In this document: positions 1-12,253 of the stretch, in pieces | Layout of the letters: every line of letters starts with the position of its first letter | Numbering within the stretch: the first letter of the stretch is position 1 | Origin: Otatea glauca | Lineage: Eukaryota > Streptophyta > Magnoliopsida > Poales > Poaceae | DNA: 64,000 bases | Reading direction: 5' to 3' | NCBI GenBank assembly: GCA_036346275.1 | Contig: CM070711.1 | Coordinates: forward strand, 53,445,435-53,509,434 | Translations under genes and position numbers: made by a program | The notes under the pieces: generated by a model | Databases searched by the model: none | Seen by the model: only the letters and a program-made list of their open reading frames with translations | What the model was told of the DNA's origin: nothing

Positions 1-686
1 GTGTACATAGGATGATAGGACAACCCAAAAATGTTCAGAAATTGAAGACGAGAACAGCACTACATTGCTAACTGTGTGTCGCAATCTGACGTTTTGGACC
101 TATATATTGGCAAAGTCAATTAGGTTGTCTTTTGAATTACAGCGAAAATACGTTACATCTAAAAGGCGACCTTCACATCTGCAGTTATGACAGAGAGAGA
201 AAGGGCACACCAAGATGACAAAATCTCTCTACGTTGGAATCGGCGACAGCTTACCATGAGAGAATGATCACAGCAAGCGCAAAAGAACGTAAAAGACAAA
301 GATTTGTTAAGCAGGATTGGCAATACTTGTTTCCGGGAGCTGAATCGCAGCATCTCCGTCTATATAAAGAGTTTTTTTTTTACGATTAAAGTTATACAAC
401 CCCTTCCTTTGCATTACTGAGCCATACACAACAGTCTGAGCCACTCTCGCTCATGCCATAACACCTTGTGAGCAGAGCTGAAGAGAAGAAAAATCGTTTC
501 ATAGACAATAGGGTACTTACAGCTTCCTATGGAATGAAGGCCACTGAAAAGTGGCGAACAGATTTGTACACCAAAGAAAGAGAGAAACAAATGAAAGAAT
601 CAATGAATCACGCTTAAAACCTCTCCGATCGTTATCCTCCCGCTTCTTCTCCTTCCCCTGCACGCCAGGCCAACGAGAGGATTCAG
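1..686. other. Flank of the small ORF; no gene seen
   Basis: Moderately AT-rich sequence downstream of the minus-strand small ORF. It probably includes that gene's 3' untranslated region. I see no protein-like ORF, RNA gene or terminal repeat that I can support. Confidence 0.4.
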
Positions 687-956
687 TCAGAGCTTGAAGC
701 CGAAGCGCATGAGGAAGAAGCAGAGCCTCGCCACGACGACGACGGACTCGACCAGCCACATCAGGTGGTACACCACCTTCTCGTACAGCACGGCCAGCAC
801 GTCCACGCGCGGCCGCCACCGCAGCGCCGACGACAGGGCGCGCGCCCGGGGCTTCGGCGCCCCACCGCCACTCCTGTCGCTCCCGCTCCCGGCGGCCCTA
901 CTTCTCGGCATCATCCGCTTCCGTATCCACTCCCGCGCCTTACTCCCGCCCGCCAT
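687..956 (-). CDS. Small basic protein with hydrophobic C-terminus (89 aa), unknown function
   Basis: A single-exon ORF of 89 aa. The first ~50 residues are basic and low-complexity (Arg, Ser, Gly, Ala). Residues ~51-89 are mostly hydrophobic and aromatic, ending in FFLMRFGFKL, which could be a membrane-associated or amphipathic tail. I chose the Met at 956 (MAGGSKAREW) because the longer open frame upstream to 1175 looks like 5' leader: it is not protein-like and overlaps the TATA box region. The tail looks like a conserved small plant protein, but I cannot name the family. No signal peptide is evident. It lies alone, about 7.6 kb from the receptor kinase and on the same strand. It could be a chance ORF, but GC-rich coding composition, a good start context and a TATA box at a suitable distance argue for a gene. 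Confidence 0.6.
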   Translation of the reverse strand: MAGGSKAREWIRKRMMPRSRAAGSGSDRSGGGAPKPRARALSSALRWRPRVDVLAVLYEKVVYHLMWLVESVVVVARLCFFLMRFGFKL

Positions 957-1163
957 CCAATCCAAGTCCAACGACCTCGCCGGCCGAGTTAGGTGGTTCT
1001 TTCTTTCAGCTCTGTACGTACGACCTCCTCCTCTCTTCTCGCCTGAGCTTTTTATCTTGAGACGCCACGCGGTTGGCGAGTTGACCATGCCACCATAATC
1101 TGTTCGAATGTGTAATTGATGGTTGTGTACATGACTGGAGAGGGAGTGGAAGACACGAAACAA

Positions 1164-1172
1164 AATATATAA
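1164..1172 (-). promoter_or_regulatory. TATA box of the small ORF
   Basis: On the minus strand this reads TTATATATT, about 210 bp upstream of the chosen ATG. Transcription would start near 1135-1140, giving a leader of roughly 180 nt. This is inferred from position and motif only. Confidence 0.4.
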
Positions 1173-1459
1173 CACGAGAGGAGAAGACTAGAAGACGATT
1201 CAAAGTCAAAACTGCGCCTGGTCAACATGGCCTGAGTAGTTTGAAGGCTGTGGAGTTTCCCCGGAAGATTCCGATGTGAAGCGAAAGCGCAAAGCCATGC
1301 TGATGTTGCGGGCGGCGGATGGCTTGGGGAAGGAGATCAGGAAACTTTAGATTGACTAGTAGTAGGATTTTCTCTATTTTGTTCAGCTCGTTAATAATCA
1401 TTATTGTTGAGTGATGGTGGAGTCGTTGGAAACTGAAACTTGGAATATCGTGTGCCGTG

Positions 1460-2942
1460 CAAGGATTCAAATTTCGTTTTCGGATAAAATACCGTCCAGG
1501 ATCGGAATCCAAAATTTCGGCGAAATTCGGGTATTTCGGACAAATCTCGTCCGGAATTCAAAAACCAAAATTCAAATCCGGTTCGTTTTCTACAGAGAAA
1601 AAACGAAATTCACTGAAAAATACCGAAATTTCGGGCGAAATACCCAAAATTTTGGTCTTTTTGCAACGGAAAAAAAGTGGGTCAAACAAAATCGAAAAGT
1701 TTTGAAATTTTTTTGGACACATTGATGATACTGCCATAAAAATTTCAGATTATTCTGAAGTCTGTGGAATTTTTAAAAATTCAAACATTACTACTATCCT
1801 GATAAAACGCTGACTCGTAATTTTGAACCGAATGCAAAATGGTTCAAACCACGTTATAAAACTTTGAATTTTTTTCTGCATGGTTATGATGCATCACTAA
1901 TGTTCTCATAAAATTTTCAGAAGATTATCAAGCTTCATAAATTTTTAAAAATTCGAACAGTACTACTGCCCAGTTAAAAGGCTTACTGCCAAATTTGAAC
2001 AAAATGAACAATTATCTAAACCCTGTTAAAAAATTGTGAAAATTTTTGCAGATGATCCTGATGTAACATTAGTGTTTATGTAAAAGTTTTAGAGGATGAT
2101 AATTCTTAAATAATTTTTAAAAATTCAGACAGTGCTACATCCTGATAAAAGCCTCATGATCAATACATAGATTTGCTTTAACAATAAAAAAAGGTTTAAA
2201 ATTTTTGAAAATTTTACATAAGGGTGATAAGGAAATGCTTAATATCTCACAAAAATTTTGAATCATGATCACACTCCAGTGAATTTATAAAATTCTTACA
2301 AGGTACAATACCATTTATGTTCTTTCTCTTTTTGATTTTTGAAATATAATATAACAAACGAAGTTCAATGCTTACATATGTTTGATTGACCAAACAAACA
2401 GAGTTGAAATTTTTTGAAAATTTTATATAATGCTACTGAGTCAATTATTAATCTCTCAAAAAAATTTAGATCATAATCACAAACAAGAAAATTTATAAAA
2501 TTCTGACAATGTAACTGTCCCAATTATGTTCATTCTATTTTTGATTTTTTAAAGATAACAAATGAAGTTAAATTATTTTGAAATTTTTTATGTATGATCC
2601 TAAAATACTAAATATAGTACCATAAAAGTTTTAGCTCATTATCAAGCTTGTACAATTTTATAAAAATTTGATAGTATTTCTGCTAAAATTTTAAAATGTC
2701 TCAAAATTTTGATTTTTCAACAAATTTTCATAGGAAATGACTTTCCTAAGGGTTATTGGACCAAATCTTGTCAAATCCGGCCCTAAAAGCTTCAAAACTG
2801 ACAAAAACACAAAATTTCACCAAGAAAACCCGAAATTTTGGGTTACTGTAGCAATTTCAATTTTTTTCCCGACCGGTAGTTTAGATTTCAGGGTGGTCCG
2901 CAATCCGAAATTTTGGCAAAATTTGGGTTTTTTAAAAACCTT
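1460..2942. mobile_element. Candidate degenerate Mutator-like element with internal ~170-bp tandem repeats
   Basis: The left end (1460: CAAGGATTCAAATTTCG) nearly matches the left end of the element at 30353 (CAAGGTTTCAAATTCCG). Both ends of this stretch are full of CGAAATTTCGG-like words in both orientations (1490-1670 and 2820-2940). Between them lie six degenerate tandem units starting near 1735, 1907, 2079, 2247, 2455 and 2621. I found no convincing target-site duplication, so the right boundary is approximate. No coding capacity is seen. Confidence 0.45.
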
Positions 2943-5241
2943 AAGTCTCCATATACAAAACCAAAAGCTATTGAAGAAATGCTTTTTTTTCTCATTGAAG
3001 GTTGGTTTTAGACCAATGCTATTGCAGTTATGGTAAAATTATCAACCTCTATTATGTATAAAAGCGGACTGTTTGTTTGTTTAGGATTTTTCATCAGTAT
3101 AAAAGCTAAAAAGCTAAAGCCCAAATAAATGGGTGGCTTTTATGCCTCAACCAACTACATATAAAAGCTACTGAAGTTAGGGTAAAATTACTCACCTCAA
3201 CCACATATAAAAGTCGATTGCTTTTACGCTGCTTAAGCCTAAAAGTTGGCTTTAAACTATAAACTAAAAATCTCAAACCTAAACAAACAGGGCATGAAGC
3301 TGCTTGAGCTTGACAAGATGGCTGGCGCCAACAGTGCATTCATTTGGGGGCGAGGGAGGCCAGTTGCTTTTTCTATAACTAGCAAAGTGGTCCGCGCACT
3401 TGTGCGTACATTATCTTTAAAGGATGTTGTAATAACTTGGCAATATATGTAATTTTGTTTTTTTTTAAATAGATCATTGCAGAACTTTATTTGTGATATT
3501 TTAATATTATATATTATAGGAGATAATATACTCACTCCGTTTCCTAATACTTTTCATATGTGGCTGAAACTCTCTTCCACAAATACTTACATAACAAAAC
3601 GGAAAATATAGCATAATACAACATTTTTCATTTATATCATCATCTTAATTTCATTATTGCAATGCTGATCTCTTTCTTTTAGTATCTCTTTTGGTGTGCA
3701 TCGCATTGCTTATACTGGTATAGCTAATTGAACACATGTCGATGTATCACCCTCTTGATCTCTTCATTTCGTGGAGGTCTAGGAAATAAAGAGTCAGAAT
3801 GTTTTCTTTTGTTGAGAAACAGTTTTTATATATTTTACATAATTATTTGCGACGGTAAAAAACTTGTTATCTACTTTTATTACATAATAATTATTTTTCA
3901 CTTAGCACCGGGTTAAAAAAATAATCCTTAATTTCTTTTTATTTCTATTCTTCTCTTTTTTTAGTTATTTTTTATTTAATTCTAAATTTTAGGTTTAAAT
4001 TTAGAGTTCATATAAAAATCAAATGGCTAATATCTTTTTTTTTATTTTGAGTTTATGTTAATTTTCATTGTTATGATTTTTATTTTCACATATCAGTTTT
4101 AGTTTATAATTTGTATACAGATCAAACTGCTAATTTTTACCTAATTTGTATTCCAAATACAAGTTTTAATTTAGAGTTCATATGAAAGTTAAATGGGTGA
4201 TTTTCTTTTATTTGTTTATTCCAAATTTTTGTTGATTTTTATTGTACTTCGTATGGAATCTTTTTCCTAATCTAGGCCATTAATTGTTTTGCCATTTTTT
4301 TTATTTAATGTTGCATATTAGTTTTAAGTTAGAATTGTTATACAAATCCAACTACTAATTTTATCTAATTTTCACTCCGAATTTTAGCTATGTATGGGTT
4401 TTAATTTTTAGTTCGTATGAAATTCAAATAGCTAATTTTTTTATTTTTTTTATTCCAAATTTTTGTTATTTTTTATTATACTTACCATTGACTCTTTCTT
4501 TTAACTTAAACCGTTGTAACTCAGGTCCGCTAGATAGACGGTTAGATATTTTTATTTAAATAATAACATCTAATATCTACTATAGTTCAACTTACTTAGA
4601 GTCCAATATTTTAAGGGTTAGATGTTTTGCTTTTTGTATGAATTTCTAGCCTATTTATCTTAAATAGTAATATCCTATGGTTACAATAGTTCAACTTAGT
4701 TAGGGTCTAGAGGATTAAGGGCTAAATGTTTTTTTATAATCTCTAGTATATTTCTCTTTTTATTAGCAACTCTCTATGAGCTTTTAATATACGATAATTT
4801 GTTCCTTTTGTTTCTAGAAATTCAGAGCTCATGAGATTTCACCAGTACACACCTTTCAACTTGGCAAGCAAACAAGTACCAAACATACTGAAACTTTTGC
4901 TCGCAGGTCTCTTAATCCAATGGAGGGAACTTTGCTGTAAGACGTTTTATGAGCTTTCAATATAAGCAGGTTAATCTGTTTAAAAAAATAATCCAAGGGA
5001 ACCGCTGTAACTTATGCTTTTGCCTAGTAATCACCTGATGTAGACCGGTAATGCCAGGAATAATCACTTTAATTTGCTTCTTTCTGAAATCGCTGTTTTT
5101 AACACCTGAAGATGAAGATGCTTAAGACTTTCAGTTCTTCACCTAGACAATAATATTTAGCCCACAAATGCGCAGTGGCCTAGTAATATAAAAATATATA
5201 CTTTTTTTCACAAATCACAACTTAATACTTAACTTTGAGTA
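2943..5241. other. AT-rich intergenic DNA with MITE remnants and degenerate repeats
   Basis: No gene seen. The stretch holds a MITE-like unit at 3066-3293, a Stowaway-like end near 3531-3560 (CACTCCGTTTCCTAATAC), and a very AT-rich block at 3985-4450. In that block a phrase around TTTAATTTAGAGTTCATATGAA recurs three times in degenerate form (near 3992, 4160 and 4398). Confidence 0.5.
3066..3293. mobile_element. MITE-like element with CTGTTTGTTTAGG ends
   Basis: Inverted ends: left CTGTTTGTTTGTTTAGG, right CCTAAACAAACAGGGC. Internally a word close to CATATAAAAGC appears several times in both strands. This is typical of non-autonomous PIF/Harbinger or hAT MITEs. I could not define a clear target-site duplication. 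Confidence 0.45.
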
Positions 5242-5498
5242 CTCCCTCCCTGCGTAGAAAAATATAATGTACGGTTTGACTTAGTACGATCTCTAAAATC
5301 AAGCTTTGACCGTTAATTTCTCTTACAATATTTTGTTCATATATAGCTACAAAATAATAATAAGAAGAAAGCATTTTAAATACAAATCCAAATGTAACAC
5401 TTTTGTGTCATAATAATATAGATATTGTTGAACGGTCAAAAATTATAAACTTTGGATCTCGAAATATGCGAATGCCCTAAAATTTTCTAAGAAGGGGG
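5242..5498. mobile_element. Stowaway-type MITE (Tc1/mariner)
   Basis: A 257-bp element flanked by TA on both sides (5240-5241, 5499-5500). The left end is CTCCCTCCCTGCGTAG and the right end TTCTAAGAAGGGGG, the usual Stowaway end pattern. The interior is AT-rich and partly inverted (GGTTTGACTT near 5273, GAACGGTCAAAA near 5430). No coding. Confidence 0.75.
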
Positions 5499-6156
5499 TA
5501 TATATTGACGATTCAGGGCTCTTTCCTATTTTTCAACTCCTAATATGTTGTACATATTGCTTAATCCTAATTAGGCTCCATCAAACTAAGATCTAGATTC
5601 TTTAAAGAATTTCTAGCACATTTTTGTTTTCTCCTAGAGCTTCTAATCACGCACTATCAGCTTATTCGACAATTGGAATTCTTTGTGCGATTGCACGAGG
5701 AATTTAAAGGTACATTGGTCCATGAAAGTGAACATATATCTTCATCTTACGCCACTTACTCTAGCTTGACTTTGTGGAAGACGCCCGATTGACTGATCTT
5801 CTCACTAGATACTGCAACGCATTTTGTACATATTATACAGCTCTAATGATTATGATATAAAAATACAGTTGCACTTGTTATACAACTATAACAGATTTGA
5901 AATATAGACTTAAACAAGTATAACAAATTTAATCTAGACCTAATTAATCTGCACTATTATAATCTAGCCCTACTAAAATAACAGTGTTTGCCCTTCTTCT
6001 TTTCTCTTGATTAATTAATGAGATAATTTCCAAGATTTTGATTGCTGCAACACCACTAAAATATGGGCACTACTCTTTTCCGAGATATGGGCAATGATTT
6101 GTACAGCCCTGTTTGAAAACATCTATCTCAATATTTTTTATAGATAGATCACTTAT
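5499..6156. other. AT-rich intergenic DNA
   Basis: Nothing recognisable: no protein-like ORF, no terminal repeat, no RNA gene. Confidence 0.5.
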
Positions 6157-7994
6157 ATCCTATTTGTTTGGGCTTAAGCTTTTTGCTTATGGCTTAAAAG
6201 CTAACATTTTAGCTTAATAAGCTTATGAACAGTCTGTTTTTAAGCTAAGATAGACTGTTTAGTATCTTGGTTTTTTAATGGGTTGGATGTTATAGTTTAT
6301 TATTGAAAAGTCTAAAATACCCTTTAGGATAGTAAGGACTTTTTTTATGTACTGATTTATCTGATACAAATGTTTTATGATTTTTTCACTGAATGGCGTA
6401 TTGAAAAACATAGATTAATTTTGAGATCAAACATCATTCCAAACATAATTATTTATCAACTTTAAACTAGAACTACCTGGCAATTCTGGACTATTATCAG
6501 ACAGAAAATAGCATAACAATTATCCAATGGGAACACCTTGAACCCATTGCCACCCACATGGCTCCTATTCGCATCATGACCATCGTGCTCATGGCCATAG
6601 AGTTGCTCCATGAAGGATGCCTCCATGGAGCTTATGTACAAGATATGCCTCTCATTTGTCTATCGAGCCAGCATCAAATCCAGAATTTGATCGCCCTGCT
6701 GAAGAATCACAACACAAAACATGTTTTCAGGGTCTCAAATTGCTTATGTCATACAAAAGTAATTTAAAGTACAGTTGTCACACAGTAGAAGGGAAAGTCC
6801 TGGAGCAAATGTTCCAAGACAGTGTATGTTCTTTTCTTCAGTTCTATCTTGTATGTCACATAGCAGATCAATTGTCCAAAATCATCTATGCCAGTGATCA
6901 GACAGTCGAAGAGAGAGCCCTAAAGGAGATGTCCAAAGTCATATATTTTCTTTCTCGAGTTTTACTCGGAGTTGAAATGGGTGCACATAGCAACAAAGAA
7001 ATGTACTGGTCTGTTGACATGCAAGAGCTAATTATAAGAAAAAAATTGCACGAAACATGCAAATTAGGTGAACTGTTCACATTGGCAAACTGCAAGAGCC
7101 TAAGGACAAAAAGGATGGACACTCATCAAAAAAAATTTTGAAACTAGAACTCCTCATCACTACAGACCAAGTAAGATCCTTTTCCCAGCGAATCAAAATA
7201 ATAGTTCTTGATAGATTACCTTGGCAATACTGCCGGGCAGCGGGTTGGCGTTAATCGGCTGGTTCAACGACACATCCCTATTGGATTAGCTCTCAAGAAA
7301 CAGGGTAACCAATGAAATGGAGGGATGTCGTGGGGATTTAGTCCTCTCTCTACTCTTTTCTTTAAAAGGAAACATCCAAAGTGGAGAGGGTCAAAGAGAC
7401 CTATCAGCGGGAGATTATGCAGAAGGGTTTGGATGAGAAAGAAGCAAAAAAAAAAGTCAACAGAATCGAAAGAGGTAAAGATTTGAACCCTTCTCTACCA
7501 GAACCAAGAACCTTACACAACAATAGAAATTGACAGAACAACAGAAAAATCAAGAATGGGCTGAGGGTACTTCTCAAGATTCAGAATAGAAACGAAGCAG
7601 CGCACCAAGGAGGTAGAAGCGAAGGGAAGAAAAGATCTGCGATTTAGCCTATCCGAGAGAGAGAGAGAGAGACGGGGAGGAGGTCAGGGGGACCGGTGGG
7701 AGGCCGACGGAAGTCGCCGGTGGCCGACTGAGGTCGTGGCGGCCTGTGCCCTAATTGCCGAGTTGGGCAATTGGATTGCGGTGGCTGGGATGGAGACTTT
7801 TATACCTGGTACGAGTGGTTAATTTCTTCGAAGTTCAGGGCAAAATAGTCCTTTCCATCCCGAAAAAGCAATAAAAAATCATGTCTTGGTTTGTAGTTAA
7901 ATGAAGGTTTTTTCGGCTGAAAAGTCAACCGCTTGTTTTAGTTTTGATTTTTTTACTTTTAAATCAATGATAAAATCAAAACAAACAGACTTTA
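6157..7994. other. Possible composite insertion carrying GC-rich, gene-like sequence
   Basis: Ends resemble inverted CTATTTGTTTGGGCTTAAG / CAAAACAAACAGACTT phrases, but they match poorly and I find no target-site duplication. Inside is an open frame at 6617-7141 (plus) without recognisable domains. On the minus strand a GC-rich block (7620-7800, with a CT-rich repeat near 7655-7672) looks like a promoter or leader. A protein-like minus-strand stretch near 7225-7250 is followed by a good splice donor (AAG|GTAATC). It may be a captured gene fragment or an unrecognised transcription unit. Confidence 0.25.
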
Positions 7995-8538
7995 ATAGGA
8001 GTCTTCCATCAAAAAATGACATTTTTTTTTGTTGACAGAGTTCTTGACTCTCGGCACAAAGTCAAATTAACATGTCCAACAAAACGAATCATGCAGGATC
8101 TGGCTGATTCTGCCAATGAAGGCACATCAGGTTAGATAAACCGGAGAAATGATGGCACTTAACACCAGCACCTCATGTGCAGCATCGCAGAAACAGAGAT
8201 ACAAGCGAAAACTGAAAGGGTAACAAACTAACAATGCATGAAACGAAAGAATGATCCATTGTCACACACCCAAGGAACGTCACGGATCATAAGAATGATC
8301 ATCCCAGGCACCAACATATACCTATACAGCACAAAACCTTTGAACAAGGCCAGGAAATTCTTCCTCCAAGAATGCTTCTGCTCAACCTAATAGCTAGGCC
8401 TAAATTTTAGCTAATACCTGGGGGTGCCTTCCTTTACCTACCCATATCTCCTATCAGGACAGTAATCACTTTGGTGACTAACATCATTCCTCAGACTGAT
8501 AATGAACACGGTGCACATGTTACATAGATTTATAAACC

Positions 8539-11500
8539 TCAGGACTGAGACCTGTCTGATGTTGAGCTGCCAGTCCTTTCTACCTTGTTTGCAAATTCGG
8601 TCGAATTTGAACCCTCTGCAATAGACTCGACATCCATGCTTCCTGTGCGACTCCTCCTGTTTCTCCGATCCTTTTACAAATGGAGAGTTGTTAAGCAAAA
8701 ATTTTACTTACAGTGTACATTAAGGTAGGTTTTCAATCATTACCTCCCGGTATGGAACTTCTTCGGACTCCAGCATCCTAACAATCTGGCCCATCTTAGG
8801 TCTCTTTTCAGAGTCAGGATCAACACACCTTAGCGCGATTAACAGAGCTCGCTTAATAGCCCTAACAGTTGGTCTAACTTCTAGGCTTGGATCAACCACT
8901 TCCTCCGCTCTCCGATTGGCTACCATCATTTTGAGCCACTCAACAAGATTGACCTAATGAAATGGTTTAGTTATCATCTGAATAAAAATATTGATTTTTT
9001 ATTGAAAATACGTAATGGAGTAAGTGAATAACAAAAGCGTAATAATCAGACAAAGTAAAAAACCGATACAAATGTTCCAAAGGACACAATGAAAGACTAT
9101 CATATAGTTTAGTTGCCATTCTATTAAAACATTGGCACCATAGTCTTAAAAACACAATGGTACTATAACAAAAAAAAAACTAAATGATTGAAAATCCACA
9201 AAGGAATATAACGAAAACAAGAAACATAAATAATCAAAGTCAACTGTAAATCCTTGCTTTCAATGAATTTGACAGCTCTCCTGCCATGGTTCAAAAAAAA
9301 AAGTCCAATCATTTACCTCATTGGCAGAGCGGCTATAATCGACGGGATCCCTTCCCGTCACAGTTTCCAACAAGAGAACACCAAAACTATAAACATCGCT
9401 CTTTTCATTTAACATCCCAGTATTAGCATACTCAGGTGCAACATATCTAAAGCAAGAAAATCGGATGAGAAAGATTAAACTCCTTTAATCATGGTTAAGA
9501 AAGGATGAAAAAGAGCACAAATAATGGATAGATAAGAGTGAAGAAAATACCCAAATGTTCCCATCACTCTAGTAGTAATGTGGCTTTTATCTGACCCCAA
9601 AAGCTTGGCCAATCCAAAGTCAGAGACCTTGCCGTTAAATTCATCATCAATCAAGATGTTGCTTGATTTTATATCTCGATGAACAATTTTCGGTTCTATA
9701 GCTTCATGAAGGTAAGCAAGTCTGCAAACCATCATGATTAACACCCCAAAAAGACCGTCCAAAAATGTAGACGACATAAAGGATATGTATCTTAATAGAC
9801 TGAGAAGCTGGTGAAACTTACGCTTTTGCAGTGCCTGTAACAACCTTCATGCGATTTTCCCAGCTAAAAACACCATGCTGACGCATAGCTCCATGAAGCC
9901 ACTGCTCTAAGTTACCATTGTTCACAAACTCATACACCAACATCCTATTAAAAGAAATCATTCACCGTTAAAATCGTTGCTCTGGTGTATGCTAAAGATA
10001 AACCGCAAATTTCTACACGTGATGCAAGCTTCTGCCTAAAGACCAATGATTACAGATAACACACAAAGACAATCAACTGTCACTAAACTGGGGAAGGGTA
10101 CTTATGGTACCAATATGGCCCCTAGGCCCGCTACTATAGCATACTATGCTAACACAAAGAACTCATGATGCTCCAATCCCATACATAGTTCATTAGTTTG
10201 TGCTGAAATCATAATAGACGTCAAATAATCTACATGTTCTCTTTCACACATCCCCTCACTTCTTTTCCATTTTGTAAATTGCATTGCATTTGCTGCATAT
10301 GGTACCTGCAGCAGTGAGCCAGCAGGCTCACCATATCAGCATTTGATAAACATATGTTATACAGAGACACATGAGTTATACAATGTATACTAATGAAGCA
10401 GCAATGTTAGTTTCTGGAAACAGAATTACTATAAAAACATGATTTTTTTTCATCTAGTAAACCAGAAAGGAGCAAAAATTGAGTTGTAGTTCCTTCCATC
10501 GATTTATTAATGGTCATTTTAGATAATCCTTACAGAAACTTAACAGCACGTCCAGCTTAGCTCAGTATGAAGTACATATATGAATCAGAAACATTTACTA
10601 GCAAAAGAACATTTTGCTATCTGTTATACTAAACTGCATACGTTGCTGAAGGAAAACAACTGAGCAAGTGATTCATGCCTGGCACTTCACATACCTATTC
10701 ACTCCCTCAACGCAATATCCCAACAAACGAACCAGATTCTTGTGTCGGACATGGCCAATAGCCTCAACCTCCACTCTAAATTCCTTCTCTGCCTGCCCCC
10801 TGCAAACCCAGTGAGCATGGATGCACACGACGTAATTAAGTACACTAGTTAGATTGGCATAAGCAAAGAATATCAGAGCAGTAGCTAACATCCGAAAGTG
10901 ATCTTACATATTGTTAAAGATCTTCTTGATAGCTACTTCAGTTCCATTCACTAGACGTCCGCGATACACAACTCCGTACCCACCCTCTCCAAGCACATTC
11001 TCCTTAGAGAAACGGTTGGTGGCAAGATCAAGGTCACGCAGAGTAAACCAGTGACCCCAACCGAGATGAGAGAACTCAGGAAGGCCAACCAGGGGCGAAG
11101 CTGACACGAACGCTGCAGGAGAATACGGTTTCCTACCAGGCCCTGAGCCGCCATCTTCACCAGAATGCACGCTACCAGCACGGTCAACATTGCAAACTGA
11201 GCTTCCCTGGCTGATGTTATCAGGATCCGATGACTTGCTCAATGCCAAATTCCCCAGCGTCTTCCCCAGCTCCCGATTTGCTGACTTGTCTTGCAGCGGT
11301 AAGCTAGGCTGCTCACATTCATGCACTGTCTGTGCAACGCTGCGCCCGCCAACCCTGTCGACCGGGATCTCCTTAGAGAAGATGGGGATCTGTGTCTGCC
11401 TCAAGTTGTCCATTGTTCTCTGTGTCTTGCGACGGGATGCCACCCAAATACATATCATCAGCAGAATGGCCACTAGAAGAGCAACCACACCAATTGCAAT

Positions 11501-11566
11501 CCAAACCCACAATGTCAGGCCAAGAACCGTCCTCCTCATCTCTGAACTCAAATCGTTGGAACCCAT
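8539..11566 (-). CDS. Receptor-like serine/threonine protein kinase, short extracellular type
   Basis: Seven coding exons join to 509 aa: 11566-10908, 10799-10695, 9944-9822, 9721-9551, 9446-9317, 8953-8744 and 8670-8539. All introns are GT-AG and all phases agree. The protein has a short N-terminus, one membrane segment (residues ~15-43), a Ser/Gly-rich juxtamembrane region, and a kinase domain from ~residue 174. Visible kinase motifs are GEGGYGVV (193-200), the ATP-binding lysine of VAIKK (214), the helix-C glutamate (232), HRDIKSSN with catalytic Asp312, DFG (330-332) and APE (356-358). The HRD arginine makes it an RD-type, probably active, kinase. Family knowledge: it matches the plant group of probable receptor-like kinases such as At5g18500/At2g42960, whose members are ~500 aa and lack an ectodomain. 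Substrate and partner are unknown. The gene looks intact. Confidence 0.93.
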
Positions 11567-11671
11567 GGTGGAGGTGTGCTCAACTATATACTATTTAGGG
11601 AAATTCAGTTGTACTGCATCAAAGGAGATTCGCTAATTGGCATCAGCAGCAAGTGTAGATGAACTCATCAC

Positions 11672-12050
11672 CCTGCAGAATGAAAATGAGGTACTTACAC
11701 ATCATTCGGCTGTTCTTGCATTGAAACAATCAAAATCAACACATCTTGTTTATAAACAAATGTCTCTTGGACTACCTCTGCAAACGAAGCACAACTACGC
11801 ACAATTCCTGTTCCATACAGGAATTGCTCTCAAGAGAAACGTACAGGACTATGTTTTTTTGTGTGTGTTTGTGTTTGTGTGTGAGATGCATCGATGTAAG
11901 CAGGAAATACAGTTGACAGCCAAAAGGAAAGAAAGCTATAAAGACTCGCAAATTTCTCTTTTGATCACAGTCCCATCACATGAGAAGAAAGTTAAAGCTT
12001 ACCTCTTTCTGCAACAGGGCCTCCATCCACTCATCCCTCAAGCAAAGAAC
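11672..12050 (-). other. 5' leader intron and non-coding exon of the receptor kinase
   Basis: On the minus strand a short exon (12050-12003) is bounded by TTATTTCAG before it and GAAAGAG|GTAAGC after it. The next exon begins at 11672 after CATTCTGCAG and carries the ATG at 11566. The kinase transcript therefore seems to have at least one intron in its leader. The first exon probably lies upstream, near the CT-rich tract at ~12.2 kb. Inferred from splice signals only. Confidence 0.5.
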
Positions 12051-12217
12051 CTGAAATAACAAAAAAGAAAAAGAGAAAAGAAGACCAAGAGACAAGCGAA
12101 ATTAAGACCGAACACACACTTTATCCAGCTAGAAACTGGAAATCATAAAATGCAAGCAAGATCAACCTTGTCTACCTAAACAAGGATCCAACCGGTACAG
12201 CTATTGTGGAGCGGGGA

Positions 12218-12220
<3 letters not shown>

Positions 12221-12251
<31 letters not shown>
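12221..12251. repeat. (AG)n microsatellite
   Basis: About 15 AG units. On the kinase (minus) strand this is a CT tract near the expected transcription start or leader, a common feature of plant promoters. A good length-polymorphism marker. Confidence 0.9.

Positions 12252-12253
<2 letters not shown>

Noticed and set aside
1460..2942. Centromeric-type satellite because of ~170-bp units
   Set aside because: Only six highly diverged units, bounded by transposon-like ends; not a long homogeneous array.
6617..7141. 174-codon ORF as a protein-coding gene
   Set aside because: No domain or coding-like composition seen, no splice context, and it lies in a possible insertion; kept only as part of an unexplained region.
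11190..11636. 148-codon plus-strand open frame opposite the receptor kinase first exon
   Set aside because: Exact antisense of the kinase coding exon, which has domains, splice sites and an intact frame; the plus frame has none.
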